This document shows positions 25,973 through 34,138 of a stretch of DNA of 64,000 nt, in pieces. The stretch is from Chitinophaga pendula. GTDB taxonomy: Bacteria > Bacteroidota > Bacteroidia > Chitinophagales > Chitinophagaceae. Location: contig NZ_CP077769.1 of the NCBI RefSeq assembly GCF_020386615.1, positions 3,410,001-3,474,000 on the forward strand. Reading direction: 5' to 3'. Position 1 is the stretch's first letter; every line of letters starts with the position of its first letter. The notes beneath the pieces were generated by a model, which was not told where the DNA came from, searched no databases, and saw nothing but the letters and a program-made list of their open reading frames with translations. The translations under genes and the position numbers were made by a program.

Positions 25973-26806
25973 CTATATTTTACCGGTTACACCATTGTAG
26001 ATCATTTGTAAGGCCAGTAGCGTAATTATTACGGCGAAAAATATCTTCAACTTTTCGGGGGAAGAGCGGATGAGTATCCTGGCACCTGTAAGTGCACCCA
26101 GCAGCACTCCTATAACGACAGGCATACAGATACCCGGTTGAATATATCCCCGTTGCAGATAGACAACTGCGCTGGCCATGGCGGTAACGCCCATCATAAA
26201 GTTACTGGTGGTGGTAGATACCTTGAACGGGATACGCATGATATTGTCCATGGCAATTACTTTTAATGCTCCGGAACCTATACCCAGTAACCCTGACAGT
26301 ATGCCGGCGACCACCATCATTACAAACCCGCCCAATACGTTTTTGGTGCCATATTGTATAATCCCTGTGGATGTAGGATAACTTCCGTAAAGTTTCAATT
26401 TATAAGCCAGCGGACTGGACTCGTTCAATACATGCAGGGCCTTTTTACGAAGTGAGTTCATAGCGGAAAAAATGAGGATACAGCCAAACAGTACGGCAAT
26501 GACGTGAGTAGGTGCTATTGTTGCAAGCAATGCCCCGAACACGGCACCCAAAGTAGTGGCTATTTCCAGAAACATACCGATGCGCATATTGGTGATTCCT
26601 TCGCGCACGTAGGCTGCTGCTGAGCCGGAGGAGGTAGCGATGACGGATACGAGTGCAGCACCGATAGCATAATGGATATCTACTCCGAGAAATACACTCA
26701 ATAGCGGAATGATGACGACACCACCCCCCAGGCCGGTCAGAGAACCGATCAATCCTGCGGTATAAGCCCCTGCGAAAAGTATGATTGTAAAAGCTAGTAC
26801 TGTCAT
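25973..26806 (-). CDS. TSUP (TauE/SafE) family sulfite/sulfonate-type permease
   Basis: This is a 277-residue membrane protein with about eight helices and the duplicated TSUP motif: GLIGSLTGLGGGVVIIPLL in the first half and GILSGLLGIGSGALKV in the second. The family exports or imports small sulfur or organic anions (sulfite, sulfoacetate, taurine-derived compounds). The start abuts the stop of the GntR regulator gene (26806/26807), so regulator and transporter are translationally linked. Substrate is not determined. Confidence 0.93.
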   Translation of the reverse strand: MTVLAFTIILFAGAYTAGLIGSLTGLGGGVVIIPLLSVFLGVDIHYAIGAALVSVIATSSGSAAAYVREGITNMRIGMFLEIATTLGAVFGALLATIAPTHVIAVLFGCILIFSAMNSLRKKALHVLNESSPLAYKLKLYGSYPTSTGIIQYGTKNVLGGFVMMVVAGILSGLLGIGSGALKVIAMDNIMRIPFKVSTTTSNFMMGVTAMASAVVYLQRGYIQPGICMPVVIGVLLGALTGARILIRSSPEKLKIFFAVIITLLALQMIYNGVTGKI

Positions 26807-27472
26807 TTAAAAAGCATTATAGTTATTCTGTAAAAGCGCCTCCAGGCAAGCCATGGCGTCTTTTTCTCTCCTGGCTATTATTGCCTGGAGCAGCTGTTCA
26901 TGTAATATATGTGTCTTGGTAAACTGCGCTAAGCTTCCGGCATCTCTTTCTTCGAATGATTGCCGCAATACATTTGTAAACCCGGCATACAGATCGGCCA
27001 ACACGCTATTTCTGCTTGCTATTGCCAGGTGTTTGTGAAATAATATATCTGCATCTATGGCCGCATCGTAGTCTCCGGCTGTGATGGCTTTGCTACGCAG
27101 CTCGAGCGCCTTTTGCATGTCTTTGGAATGTTGTTGCGTACGGTGCAGTACTGCCAGCCGGATAATCTCCTTTTCCAGTAAAATACGTACCTGGTTTAGT
27201 TCGGCCTGGGCAGCTCTTCTCAGGCGTTGCTCCAGGGATTCATGGGAAGAGGATACCTCATTCACGAAGGTCCCAGCGCCCTGTTGCACCCGTAATACGC
27301 CATTTTGTGAGAGTGTTTTAATCGCTTCCCTGATAGTGGATCTGCCGACTTTGAACTGGGTCATCAATTCAGGTTCTGCGGGGATCTTGTCTCCTTTCTT
27401 CCATTTTCCGAGCGAGATATGCTGCTGTAATTTTTCGATTACGATATCTGCTAATTTTTCGCGCCTGGCCAT
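26807..27472 (-). CDS. FadR-type GntR-family transcriptional regulator
   Basis: From the ATG at 27472 the protein has 221 residues with an N-terminal winged helix (LGKWKKGDKIPAEPELMTQFKVGRSTIREAIKTL) and a helical FCD ligand-binding domain. FadR-subfamily members respond to small organic acids. Upstream ATGs at 27484 and 27508 exist, but they would place the start inside or past an operator, so I chose the one directly before MARREK. It is first in an operon with TSUP and DUF1634 genes. Two palindromes upstream suggest autoregulation. Confidence 0.9.
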   Translation of the reverse strand: MARREKLADIVIEKLQQHISLGKWKKGDKIPAEPELMTQFKVGRSTIREAIKTLSQNGVLRVQQGAGTFVNEVSSSHESLEQRLRRAAQAELNQVRILLEKEIIRLAVLHRTQQHSKDMQKALELRSKAITAGDYDAAIDADILFHKHLAIASRNSVLADLYAGFTNVLRQSFEERDAGSLAQFTKTHILHEQLLQAIIARREKDAMACLEALLQNNYNAF

Positions 27473-27478
27473 GCATGC

Positions 27479-27493
27479 AAACATCTGATGTTT
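27479..27493. promoter_or_regulatory. GntR operator copy 1
   Basis: AAACATC-T-GATGTTT is a perfect 7-bp inverted repeat about one central base, immediately upstream of the regulator start. It is nearly identical to copy 2. Confidence 0.7.
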
Positions 27494-27515
27494 GGCAAAG
27501 ATAGGCAAAGAAATG

Positions 27516-27530
27516 AAACATCAGATGTTT
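27516..27530. promoter_or_regulatory. GntR operator copy 2
   Basis: AAACATC-A-GATGTTT is the same palindrome with A at the centre. Its centre is 37 bp from copy 1, about 3.5 turns of DNA. Duplication supports a real operator pair for the FadR-type regulator. Confidence 0.7.
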
Positions 27531-27617
27531 TAATCTAAATTTAAGCCCGTATTTAGGCCCCTGATAATTAGTACTGGGCTTATTGCTGTATAGCGTTAAT
27601 TTTATTGTCAAAAATGA

Positions 27618-28391
27618 ATGACCATGCCTTGGGATCCTACTGTGTATAATCAATTCAGGGACGTTCGTTATCGTCCATTTTACGATCTGGCGGATATGAT
27701 CACGCCGGAGTCATCATTTGAAGCTATTGACCTGGGTTGTGGTACCGGGGAGCAGACGTTCATTTTAAGCCAACGTTTTCCCGGTGCCAACTTCACGGGA
27801 GTAGACTCATCAAGAGAGATGTTGTCGAAGTCTGCTTCTTACGAAAGCGAGCGACTCCATTTTGAATTAGGAACAACGGAAGACGTTGTGACACGCGAAA
27901 AAAAATGGGATCTACTATTCAGCAATGCGGCTTTGCAGTGGTCTGATGACCATGAGTATTTATTTCCAAAGTTGCTGGCGTTATTAAATCAAAACGGACA
28001 ATTTGCGGTACAGATGCCTGTTCAGACGGAAAATCTTCTTAATAAGCTGCTACATGTATTAGTGAACGAGGAGCCTTTTGTCACTTATCTGAAGGGATGG
28101 CAGCGTGTTTCTCCGGTACTATCTATGGACCAGTATGCCCAACTTCTTTTTGATCACGGCATGAAAGACATTCACTTGATCCAAAAGGTATATCCTATTA
28201 TTGCGGAAGACCATGCCACGTTATTCAATTTCATATCGGGGTCGGCGTTGGTGCCTTATGTGGAGCGTCTTGACCTACATGAAAAGGTGCCGTTCCTGGA
28301 GCGCTTCAAGGAGCGAATAGCTCAACAGTTTCCTAAACTTCCGGCGATTTATGCTTTTAAGCGATTACTCATCTATGGTAGGAAGACCTGA
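27618..28391 (+). CDS. Class I SAM-dependent methyltransferase, trans-aconitate methyltransferase-like
   Basis: The 257-residue cytoplasmic enzyme has the SAM motif IDLGCGTGEQTF (about 37-48), the acidic residue in FTGVDSS, and the SNAALQW motif typical of Tam-like methyltransferases. The N-terminal WDPTVYNQFRDVRYRPFYDL also fits that group. Tam methylates trans-aconitate, but relatives have varied acceptors, so the substrate is not certain. It is divergent from the GntR operon and convergent with the nitrilase-family gene. A second in-frame ATG two codons in is equally possible. Confidence 0.85.
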   Translation: MTMPWDPTVYNQFRDVRYRPFYDLADMITPESSFEAIDLGCGTGEQTFILSQRFPGANFTGVDSSREMLSKSASYESERLHFELGTTEDVVTREKKWDLLFSNAALQWSDDHEYLFPKLLALLNQNGQFAVQMPVQTENLLNKLLHVLVNEEPFVTYLKGWQRVSPVLSMDQYAQLLFDHGMKDIHLIQKVYPIIAEDHATLFNFISGSALVPYVERLDLHEKVPFLERFKERIAQQFPKLPAIYAFKRLLIYGRKT

Positions 28392-28454
28392 TATACGGTC
28401 GTCTTACCATTGCCCGCACCTATACGATAATCGTATGTTTATACCGGAGATCAT

Positions 28455-29243
28455 CTACCATACCAGGTTGGGTTTAAATCTCATGGCCAGCAAGCCGGTG
28501 GCCTTTTCCGGATCAATATCGGCCACGATGACCCCTACTCTTCCATAGGTTTCATGTATTAGACAGTTACCGTCTGGTGCGATGACAGCACTGGCTGATT
28601 CGGGAAAAGCGGATGCATAGTTAGAGCTGGCAAAATATATTGTGTTCTCAAGCGCTCTCATCATCATTGCTTTCTCATAATATGGGTTGTTCTTGTTACC
28701 CCATTCTTCCAGTTTAACACCATTTGTATTACTGCCTCCAAAATGCGGATGAAAGACAATCTTTGCGCCCTGCCTTGCAGCCCATCTAACGGATTCAGGA
28801 TAGCGGAATCCTTCATGGCATATAGTGATGCCAAATTTTACACCATTCACTTCAAAGACCGTCCGTTCGGTTCCAGGTATCCAGATGGGATCTTCTGACG
28901 GATCGAGCTGATTTTTGGTCTGGTAGCCCATGATCTCTCCCGTTGCTGATATGACATAGGCCAGGTTTAATATCCCCTCGGGGCGATGCCAGTCCATTGG
29001 AATAATGATGGTAATTGCCTGCAGGGCTGCAATCTCCTGTACTTTGGATAGTGCTATTGTTAGGCTTTCAGCAGATCGATCTGCTTCGGGATATCCCATT
29101 CCGGGATAACCTGGCAGGAAAGATTCGGGGAAGCAGATAATTTCGGCATTTTCGACGATGGCTTCCTTTACTAATTTTTCGAGCCAATACAGGCCATCCT
29201 TAATGGATGAGGGAAATGGAGGTGAAGCTATCGCGACTTTCAT
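28455..29243 (-). CDS. Carbon-nitrogen hydrolase (nitrilase superfamily)
   Basis: Counting from the ATG at 29243, the enzyme has 262 residues. The Glu-Lys-Cys triad can be placed as E40 (CFPES), K110 (YQTKNQL) and C142 (ITICHEG). This superfamily hydrolyses amides or nitriles. The fold and length suit a single-domain cytoplasmic amidase. An upstream in-frame ATG would add ten residues that do not fit the first beta strand. There is no operon partner, so the substrate is unknown. Confidence 0.9.
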   Translation of the reverse strand: MKVAIASPPFPSSIKDGLYWLEKLVKEAIVENAEIICFPESFLPGYPGMGYPEADRSAESLTIALSKVQEIAALQAITIIIPMDWHRPEGILNLAYVISATGEIMGYQTKNQLDPSEDPIWIPGTERTVFEVNGVKFGITICHEGFRYPESVRWAARQGAKIVFHPHFGGSNTNGVKLEEWGNKNNPYYEKAMMMRALENTIYFASSNYASAFPESASAVIAPDGNCLIHETYGRVGVIVADIDPEKATGLLAMRFKPNLVW

Positions 29244-29563
29244 GATATACAAGTTATTTAGGTTCGATGGCATAAAGATAACTGAAAGCCTCTATTCTGT
29301 CACTGGCATAATCATTGTTCGTTGAGGCACTGACTACTTACCAAGTGGATGGATATTTTTTCAATAATTATATTAAAAGATTACCTAACTTGAGCACCTT
29401 ATAACCTCATAGGACTTAAAGTGAACTGGAAAAGACAATCATTTACAAGCGATGCCTATCACTTAAAATTCAATATACCAGGTATGTGGTATTATCTTTG
29501 CTTGTGCGAAGTGCAAGTAGGGGTTATAGATAAAACAATTTCATAAACACGAGAAAACACTAT
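29244..29563. promoter_or_regulatory. Divergent promoter region
   Basis: These 320 bp separate the nitrilase-family and FkbM genes. A -7-like box TATCTTTG lies at 29493-29500, 64 bp before the FkbM start. No clear -33 box at the usual distance and no hairpin were seen. Confidence 0.45.
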
Positions 29564-30403
29564 ATGCTCAGCAAATTAGCGGTGAAATTTGCCCGGATGT
29601 TAAGGCCAGTAAAAAAGTCTATTGAAGACCGCGTAGAAATCGCAAAATTCAATCAACGTATCAAACAGGCTTCTATTGCACCGGGGTTTGATGCAGCCAA
29701 CAATATCTTTAAGTTTAGTTATCAGGGTACGCCGATCGTATTTAGGGTGCCGGATATCCGGGATTATATTTCTTACAATATTGTAGCGAAGCAGACCTTT
29801 TTTGATATACACGATCTTGAAAGGATTCGTTCGTTTATACCGGCAGACGGTGTTGTTATTGACGCAGGGTCTAATATTGGTAATCATGCGATTTATTTCG
29901 CCACGATCTGTCAGGCGGCTGAGGTATATTGTTTTGAGCCACAGAAAGAAATCTTTGATATTCTGCAACAAAACATTGCTTTGAATAACAAGACACAGGC
30001 TGTAATGGCTTTCAACTGTGGCTTAGGTGAATATAAAACACGGGCGGCTTCTAACTTCAGAGATGATGTTAATATCACGGACAGCGTCTCTCAAGTAAAT
30101 CATGGAGGTCTTTTTTTAAAGGAAGATGCTGATGGAGGTTTCGAGATCGATTCTTTAGACAATCTGTTGTCGTCACGTCTTACCCGATTGGATTTTATCA
30201 AAATGGACGTGCAGGGTTTTGAGGAGAAAGTCATCAGGGGAGGCCGCGGTATCATTCAGCGATTCAAACCTATCATCCAGGTAGAGGTGATGAATAAGCA
30301 GGAGCTGAATGAACAGATATTACCTTTAATGACTGAATTAGGTTATCGTGTTAAACTTGTACTCGAGATAGATTATCTATTTGAACCGATAGCATCACTT
30401 TAG
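29564..30403 (+). CDS. FkbM-family methyltransferase
   Basis: The 279-residue protein carries the FkbM-type Rossmann core: DGVVIDAGSNIGNHAIYFA (about 105-123), EVYCFEPQKEIFDILQQN, then LDFIKMDVQGFEEKVIRGG. The family O-methylates sugars, polyketides or other small acceptors using SAM. It stands alone here, with no glycan or natural-product genes beside it, so the acceptor is unknown. A broken AHSA1-like gene follows 14 bp downstream. Confidence 0.9.
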   Translation: MLSKLAVKFARMLRPVKKSIEDRVEIAKFNQRIKQASIAPGFDAANNIFKFSYQGTPIVFRVPDIRDYISYNIVAKQTFFDIHDLERIRSFIPADGVVIDAGSNIGNHAIYFATICQAAEVYCFEPQKEIFDILQQNIALNNKTQAVMAFNCGLGEYKTRAASNFRDDVNITDSVSQVNHGGLFLKEDADGGFEIDSLDNLLSSRLTRLDFIKMDVQGFEEKVIRGGRGIIQRFKPIIQVEVMNKQELNEQILPLMTELGYRVKLVLEIDYLFEPIASL

Positions 30404-30417
30404 CAAGCAGCAGTACT

Positions 30418-30843
30418 ATGCAAACAAATTTCATTTCTACCTATCAAACAACGGTCCAGGCTCCTGTAGCAAAGGTATGAGAGGCACTTACGAAGGCGGA
30501 ACTTGTAAAAAAATATTTCTTTGGTTCGCAGCAGAAAACAGATTGGCAGGTCGGTCATCCTATTACCTGGACCGGTGAATATGAGGGTACTAATTATGTA
30601 GATAAGGGAATAGTATTGACATTCGTGCCGGAGCAGTTACTCTCCTTCTCCTACTTGAGCAGTTGGAGTGGTTTGCCTGACGAGCCAGCCAATTACTTAC
30701 AGGTTACCTATGAAGTAAGGGATTTAGCGGGAGCAACGCAATTGACGATCACACAATCCAATTACAACGAAGAAAAAGCCCAACATTCGGTTGGAAACTG
30801 GGAAATAGTAGTAAATGGCCTGAAGCAGTTGGTGGAAGTATAA
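30418..30843 (+). pseudogene. AHSA1/SRPBCC-domain protein broken by one in-frame stop
   Basis: The ATG at 30418 starts MQTNFISTYQTTVQAPVAKV, followed by TGA at 30478-30480 and then in-frame EALTKAELVKKYFFGSQQ and a full SRPBCC domain to TAA at 30843. Family members normally have VWEALT at this point, so TGG (Trp) has become TGA. Apart from that single base the 141-codon frame is intact with no frameshift, so the loss is recent or a sequencing error. Restart at an internal codon would remove the first strands of the ligand-binding fold. AHSA1-like genes often accompany ArsR regulators, one of which lies 3 kb away. Confidence 0.85.
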
Positions 30844-30855
30844 TATTCCCTGCAT

Positions 30856-31716
30856 TTATTTCAACTCTTTAAAAGCTGAAGGGGTCATTCCTGTATGGGA
30901 TTTGAAAAATTTGGAGAAGCTCGCGTGATCATAAAACCCTAGATCAAAGACAATTTCCTTGACTGTCATCCGGGAGGCTTTCAGCAATCTTTTTGCTTCG
31001 AGTACCAGACGGCTCTGCACCAGAGAAGAGGCAGCGACATTTAGCTGTTTCTGGCAGACCATGTTCAGGTAGTTTGGAGAAATATTAATCTCATTTGCAT
31101 AGAAGGCTACGGCATGCTCTTCCTTGTAGTGTTTATCGATCAGGTTGACAAAACGGGTAAGGATAGGATGTGTGTTGTAATTAACCGCTTCTTTAAACCG
31201 TTTTTCTGCTATTCTGCTGATCAATAAACCACAGACTCCACAACGGGCCCGTATCAAATCTGGGAATATTACTGATTCTTTCAATTCTTTTTGTACGCAA
31301 AGGAATTCGTATAATATCATCTTATACATATCTTCCTTCAACTCCATAACGGGATGCTGCTGATAGAAAATAGCCGGGAAGCGCAGATCAGGCATTAATG
31401 CTTCAAAAGATCTATTTTCTATCATCAGCTGACAGGCGATTGTTTCCTTTTCCATCCGCCACTGATGGACCTGACCTGGAAATACCAGGTGTAACTGCCA
31501 GCGGCCGATAGGATATTCTACAAAATCAATCGTATGCGTACCACTCCCCTGTCCAAATAATACTGCGATAAAAAAATCGTGTTTATGCGGCTCCTCAATA
31601 GCTCGTTCTCCATGAAGCTCATGAAACAACACGCTCTCATCAGCATTATCCTTACTGAATTCCTGAATATTTAGTACCGGGAAATGATCTTTATATTTCG
31701 CCTGTTTATGCCGCAT
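30856..31716 (-). CDS. AraC-family transcriptional regulator
   Basis: The 286-residue protein has an N-terminal cupin-like sensor domain (HKHDFFIAVLFGQGSGTHTIDF) and a C-terminal double helix-turn-helix (YANEINISPNYLNMVCQKQL, then TVKEIVFDLGFYDHASFSKFFKSHTGMTPSAFK). The family activates genes in response to small molecules. It is transcribed in the same direction as, and 136 bp downstream of, the amidohydrolase, which it may control. Confidence 0.93.
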   Translation of the reverse strand: MRHKQAKYKDHFPVLNIQEFSKDNADESVLFHELHGERAIEEPHKHDFFIAVLFGQGSGTHTIDFVEYPIGRWQLHLVFPGQVHQWRMEKETIACQLMIENRSFEALMPDLRFPAIFYQQHPVMELKEDMYKMILYEFLCVQKELKESVIFPDLIRARCGVCGLLISRIAEKRFKEAVNYNTHPILTRFVNLIDKHYKEEHAVAFYANEINISPNYLNMVCQKQLNVAASSLVQSRLVLEAKRLLKASRMTVKEIVFDLGFYDHASFSKFFKSHTGMTPSAFKELK

Positions 31717-31852
31717 CGTTTACATCAAGGGAGCGGCCTACGGCGAGATAAAACTTATCTGTCGGGCTATTGTCCCTCCCGGCTAAATTAATAAAAATAA
31801 TCTAGCCTTCCTGACCGCCTGCAATATACCCAGCGCCCTGTGCCAGCCGGGC

Positions 31853-33193
31853 TCAAAATACCACCGTTCCTTTGTGAATAAGTGACCTGACAGGTGATAT
31901 TCTGGATACAGCCTCTGCGGAACAGCTGGCGTCTATTAATACTACATTAGCATCATCTCCTATCCCAGGCCATTGCTGTTTGCCTTTATCATCCAGTGGT
32001 ACAAGGTTGTAGGTAGCGAGCTTCAGGCTCCTGGACAGCTGGTATTCTGTCCCGTATCCATACAATTGTGCCATCAGATTAGCCTTTTGCAGTACACTTC
32101 CGGTTCCCCAGGTATTCCAGTGATCGATGATACTATCGTTGCCAGTACCTACTTGTACGCCGTATTTATAAAGGGTGGGAATAGGCATGATCAGTCCACC
32201 GAAGGGAATGGTCGACATTATACCGATCTGCGCCTGTGCCAGCTTATCTGCCATTTCTTCCTGTTTGGATTTCTCCAGTCTTCCCAACACGAAACAGTGG
32301 CTCAGGTAGGTTTTCCCTTTTAATACGGGGTTTTCGTTCACTCTATCTATCAGATATTCTACTGTCTTCAGGCCTGAATCTCCGGATTCATGCAAGTGGA
32401 TATCAATGCCTTTGTTATGATCCAATGCCAGCTTTATGATAAAGTCCATTGGTTTTTTGATCTCTCCGTCAACAGTGTAAGGATCTACTCCTCCAATAAA
32501 ATCGATATTCATTTGGGCGGCTTCTTTCATCCACGGTGCAGCATCTGTATAAAAGAGACCATGCTGGGGGAACGCGACCAGTTCGGCTTCGAAACCCTGT
32601 TTTTTGCGTTCCAGTGCTTGCTGCAGGTGTTTTAAAGAAGTCAGCCCGGAGGTAGGTTCGATATTCACATGACTTCTGGCGAAGCCAGAACCGCAGGACT
32701 GTAGTAGCGCTATCAATTTTTCTGCCCGTTCTGTAGAGGTCTTCAGCATTTCGGGCAGGATCTTTTGTTCCAATGCGATCATCCCTTTTACGCCTCCCGT
32801 TCTTTTCCTTACCGCTTGCCAGGAGCCCCCATAAAAAGTTTTGTCAAGGTGAATATGCATATCCCTGAAGGAAGGTAGCATTAGCAGTCCTTTTGCATCT
32901 ACGGCACTTGCGGATGGCGCATTCGGTAAAATAGCCGCGAACTTGCCGTCGACAATTTCGACGGTAAAAAGGTCTGTTTTGGTGGCTATTACTTCCTCCC
33001 CATCGTATTCGAAGCCGGTCTCCAACCGTACATTCTTCAACTTCAGCCTTTTTAGTATAGTCAGCGGTTCTTTAAGCGACACGGGAGTTTCTCCTCCTTT
33101 ACCTATGAGCCAGGAGGGAGCAATACCGACGCCGAGCGTGGTCATAAAGGAATTTCTAATAAAATCTTTTCTGGAAATATTTACTGGAGGCAT
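31853..33193 (-). CDS. Amidohydrolase, cytosine-deaminase-like
   Basis: This 446-residue metal-dependent hydrolase has the HIHLDKTFYGG metal motif near residue 115, a later HLHESGD motif (about 263) and the GNDSIIDHW aspartate motif, all placing it with cytosine deaminase relatives. The N-terminus SRKDFIRNSFMTTLGVGIAPSW looks like a twin-arginine-type or other export signal but lacks the RR pair, so location is unsure. It acts on cyclic amide or amine substrates by water attack. The AraC gene downstream suggests inducible expression. Confidence 0.85.
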   Translation of the reverse strand: MPPVNISRKDFIRNSFMTTLGVGIAPSWLIGKGGETPVSLKEPLTILKRLKLKNVRLETGFEYDGEEVIATKTDLFTVEIVDGKFAAILPNAPSASAVDAKGLLMLPSFRDMHIHLDKTFYGGSWQAVRKRTGGVKGMIALEQKILPEMLKTSTERAEKLIALLQSCGSGFARSHVNIEPTSGLTSLKHLQQALERKKQGFEAELVAFPQHGLFYTDAAPWMKEAAQMNIDFIGGVDPYTVDGEIKKPMDFIIKLALDHNKGIDIHLHESGDSGLKTVEYLIDRVNENPVLKGKTYLSHCFVLGRLEKSKQEEMADKLAQAQIGIMSTIPFGGLIMPIPTLYKYGVQVGTGNDSIIDHWNTWGTGSVLQKANLMAQLYGYGTEYQLSRSLKLATYNLVPLDDKGKQQWPGIGDDANVVLIDASCSAEAVSRISPVRSLIHKGTVVF

Positions 33194-33289
33194 GACTGTT
33201 TATCTTTCACCTCAAAGATAAACCTGTCTTATTTCTGATATAGGTATACTTTATAACATTCCCTGTAGCATTTATAAATATGCTCTCTT

Positions 33290-33673
33290 CTATGCGTGGG
33301 TTGCTACCATTTTTCTTGCTGCAGGTCTGAAATACCAGGAAGTAACAGTCAGTAACAGTAATAATAATGAAGGAAATATCTGCGCAACAGGATCACCCGA
33401 TGCGAGATGTGAGAGTATTGCTCCTGACATAGAAAAGAAGAAGCCCGCATAAGCCCATTCCTTCAGCAACGGGAATCTAGGGATTAATACTGCAATAGCA
33501 CCGAGCAGTTTCCATATCCCTAATATTGTAAGAAAATAAATGGGATACCCTAGGTGTGTAATGACCTCTACTTCTGCTTTCACCTTTAACAGCTGTACGA
33601 TCCCGGTTGACACCATTCCCAGTGAGAGCCATAGTGTAGCGATCCAATAGATGATTTTGTTTCTTTTTGTCAT
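33290..33673 (-). CDS. DoxX-like family membrane protein
   Basis: This is a 127-residue protein with four membrane helices (about 9-28, 46-65, 72-90 and 96-115) and the GIWKLLGAIAVLIPRFPLLKEWAYAG pattern of the DoxX-like family. The role of this group is poorly known; members are often co-regulated by ArsR-type proteins. It starts 6 bp after the stop of the ArsR gene, so they form an operon. Confidence 0.85.
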   Translation of the reverse strand: MTKRNKIIYWIATLWLSLGMVSTGIVQLLKVKAEVEVITHLGYPIYFLTILGIWKLLGAIAVLIPRFPLLKEWAYAGFFFSMSGAILSHLASGDPVAQIFPSLLLLLLTVTSWYFRPAARKMVATHA

Positions 33674-33679
33674 CGTCTC

Positions 33680-34003
33680 TTATTTTTTGGGTTTGTAGTT
33701 TTTCATAATTGACTCCAGTTTATTAAATCTATCTTCCCATAACTGGCGGAAGGGCTCAATAAAATCTGCTATCTCCTTTATTTTCTGGGGGTTCAGGTGA
33801 TAATAGATTTCTCTGCCGTTTTGTTCCTGGTTGAGTAGTTCGCACTCAGTTAATATTTGCAGATGTTTGGAAACGGTAGGTCTTGCCGTATCGAAATTAG
33901 CGGCTATGGCTCCTGCTGTCATTGATTGTGAAGCGACTAGTAATAGTATTGCTCTCCGGGTCGGATCTGCTATGGCCTGGAAGACATCTCGTCTTAAATT
34001 CAT
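33680..34003 (-). CDS. ArsR-family transcriptional regulator
   Basis: The 107-residue winged-helix regulator has the ArsR signature ([52 protein letters not shown]). There is no Cys metal-binding motif in the recognition helix, so it is probably not an arsenite sensor; it fits the SdpR/DoxX-associated type. It co-occurs with a DoxX-like gene 6 bp downstream. Two near-identical palindromic boxes directly upstream support autoregulation. Confidence 0.93.
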   Translation of the reverse strand: MNLRRDVFQAIADPTRRAILLLVASQSMTAGAIAANFDTARPTVSKHLQILTECELLNQEQNGREIYYHLNPQKIKEIADFIEPFRQLWEDRFNKLESIMKNYKPKK

Positions 34004-34006
34004 TGC

Positions 34007-34022
34007 GTAGCTATTTGACTAC
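34007..34022. promoter_or_regulatory. ArsR operator box 1
   Basis: GTAGCTATTTGACTAC (16 bp) with GTAG/CTAC ends lies four bases before the ArsR start codon. A nearly identical copy lies 26 bp further upstream. Confidence 0.7.
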
Positions 34023-34032
34023 AAATATACAT

Positions 34033-34048
34033 GTAGCTATTTAACTAC
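34033..34048. promoter_or_regulatory. ArsR operator box 2
   Basis: GTAGCTATTTAACTAC differs from box 1 by one base. Tandem placement two and a half helical turns apart suits binding of two ArsR dimers. Confidence 0.7.
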
Positions 34049-34095
34049 GCAAATTTTTTCTTTGAATTGGCATTTATTGAGTTTGGCGAGGGGTT

Positions 34096-34134
34096 AAAAT
34101 AGAAAAGCCGGCATAATGCCGGCTTTTCTATTTT
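34096..34134 (-). terminator. Strong terminator of the RiPP operon
   Basis: A perfect 17-bp stem (34096-34112 and 34118-34134) around an ATAAT loop, with a GCCGGC core and A/T-rich outer part giving T runs on both strands. It lies 5 bp after the LanC-like stop and separates the RiPP operon from the ArsR gene. Confidence 0.92.
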
Positions 34135-34138
34135 AATA

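Noticed and set aside
28377..28408. Hairpin at the end of the methyltransferase gene as a terminator
   Set aside because: The 12-bp arms have two mismatches, overlap the stop codon and have no T run.
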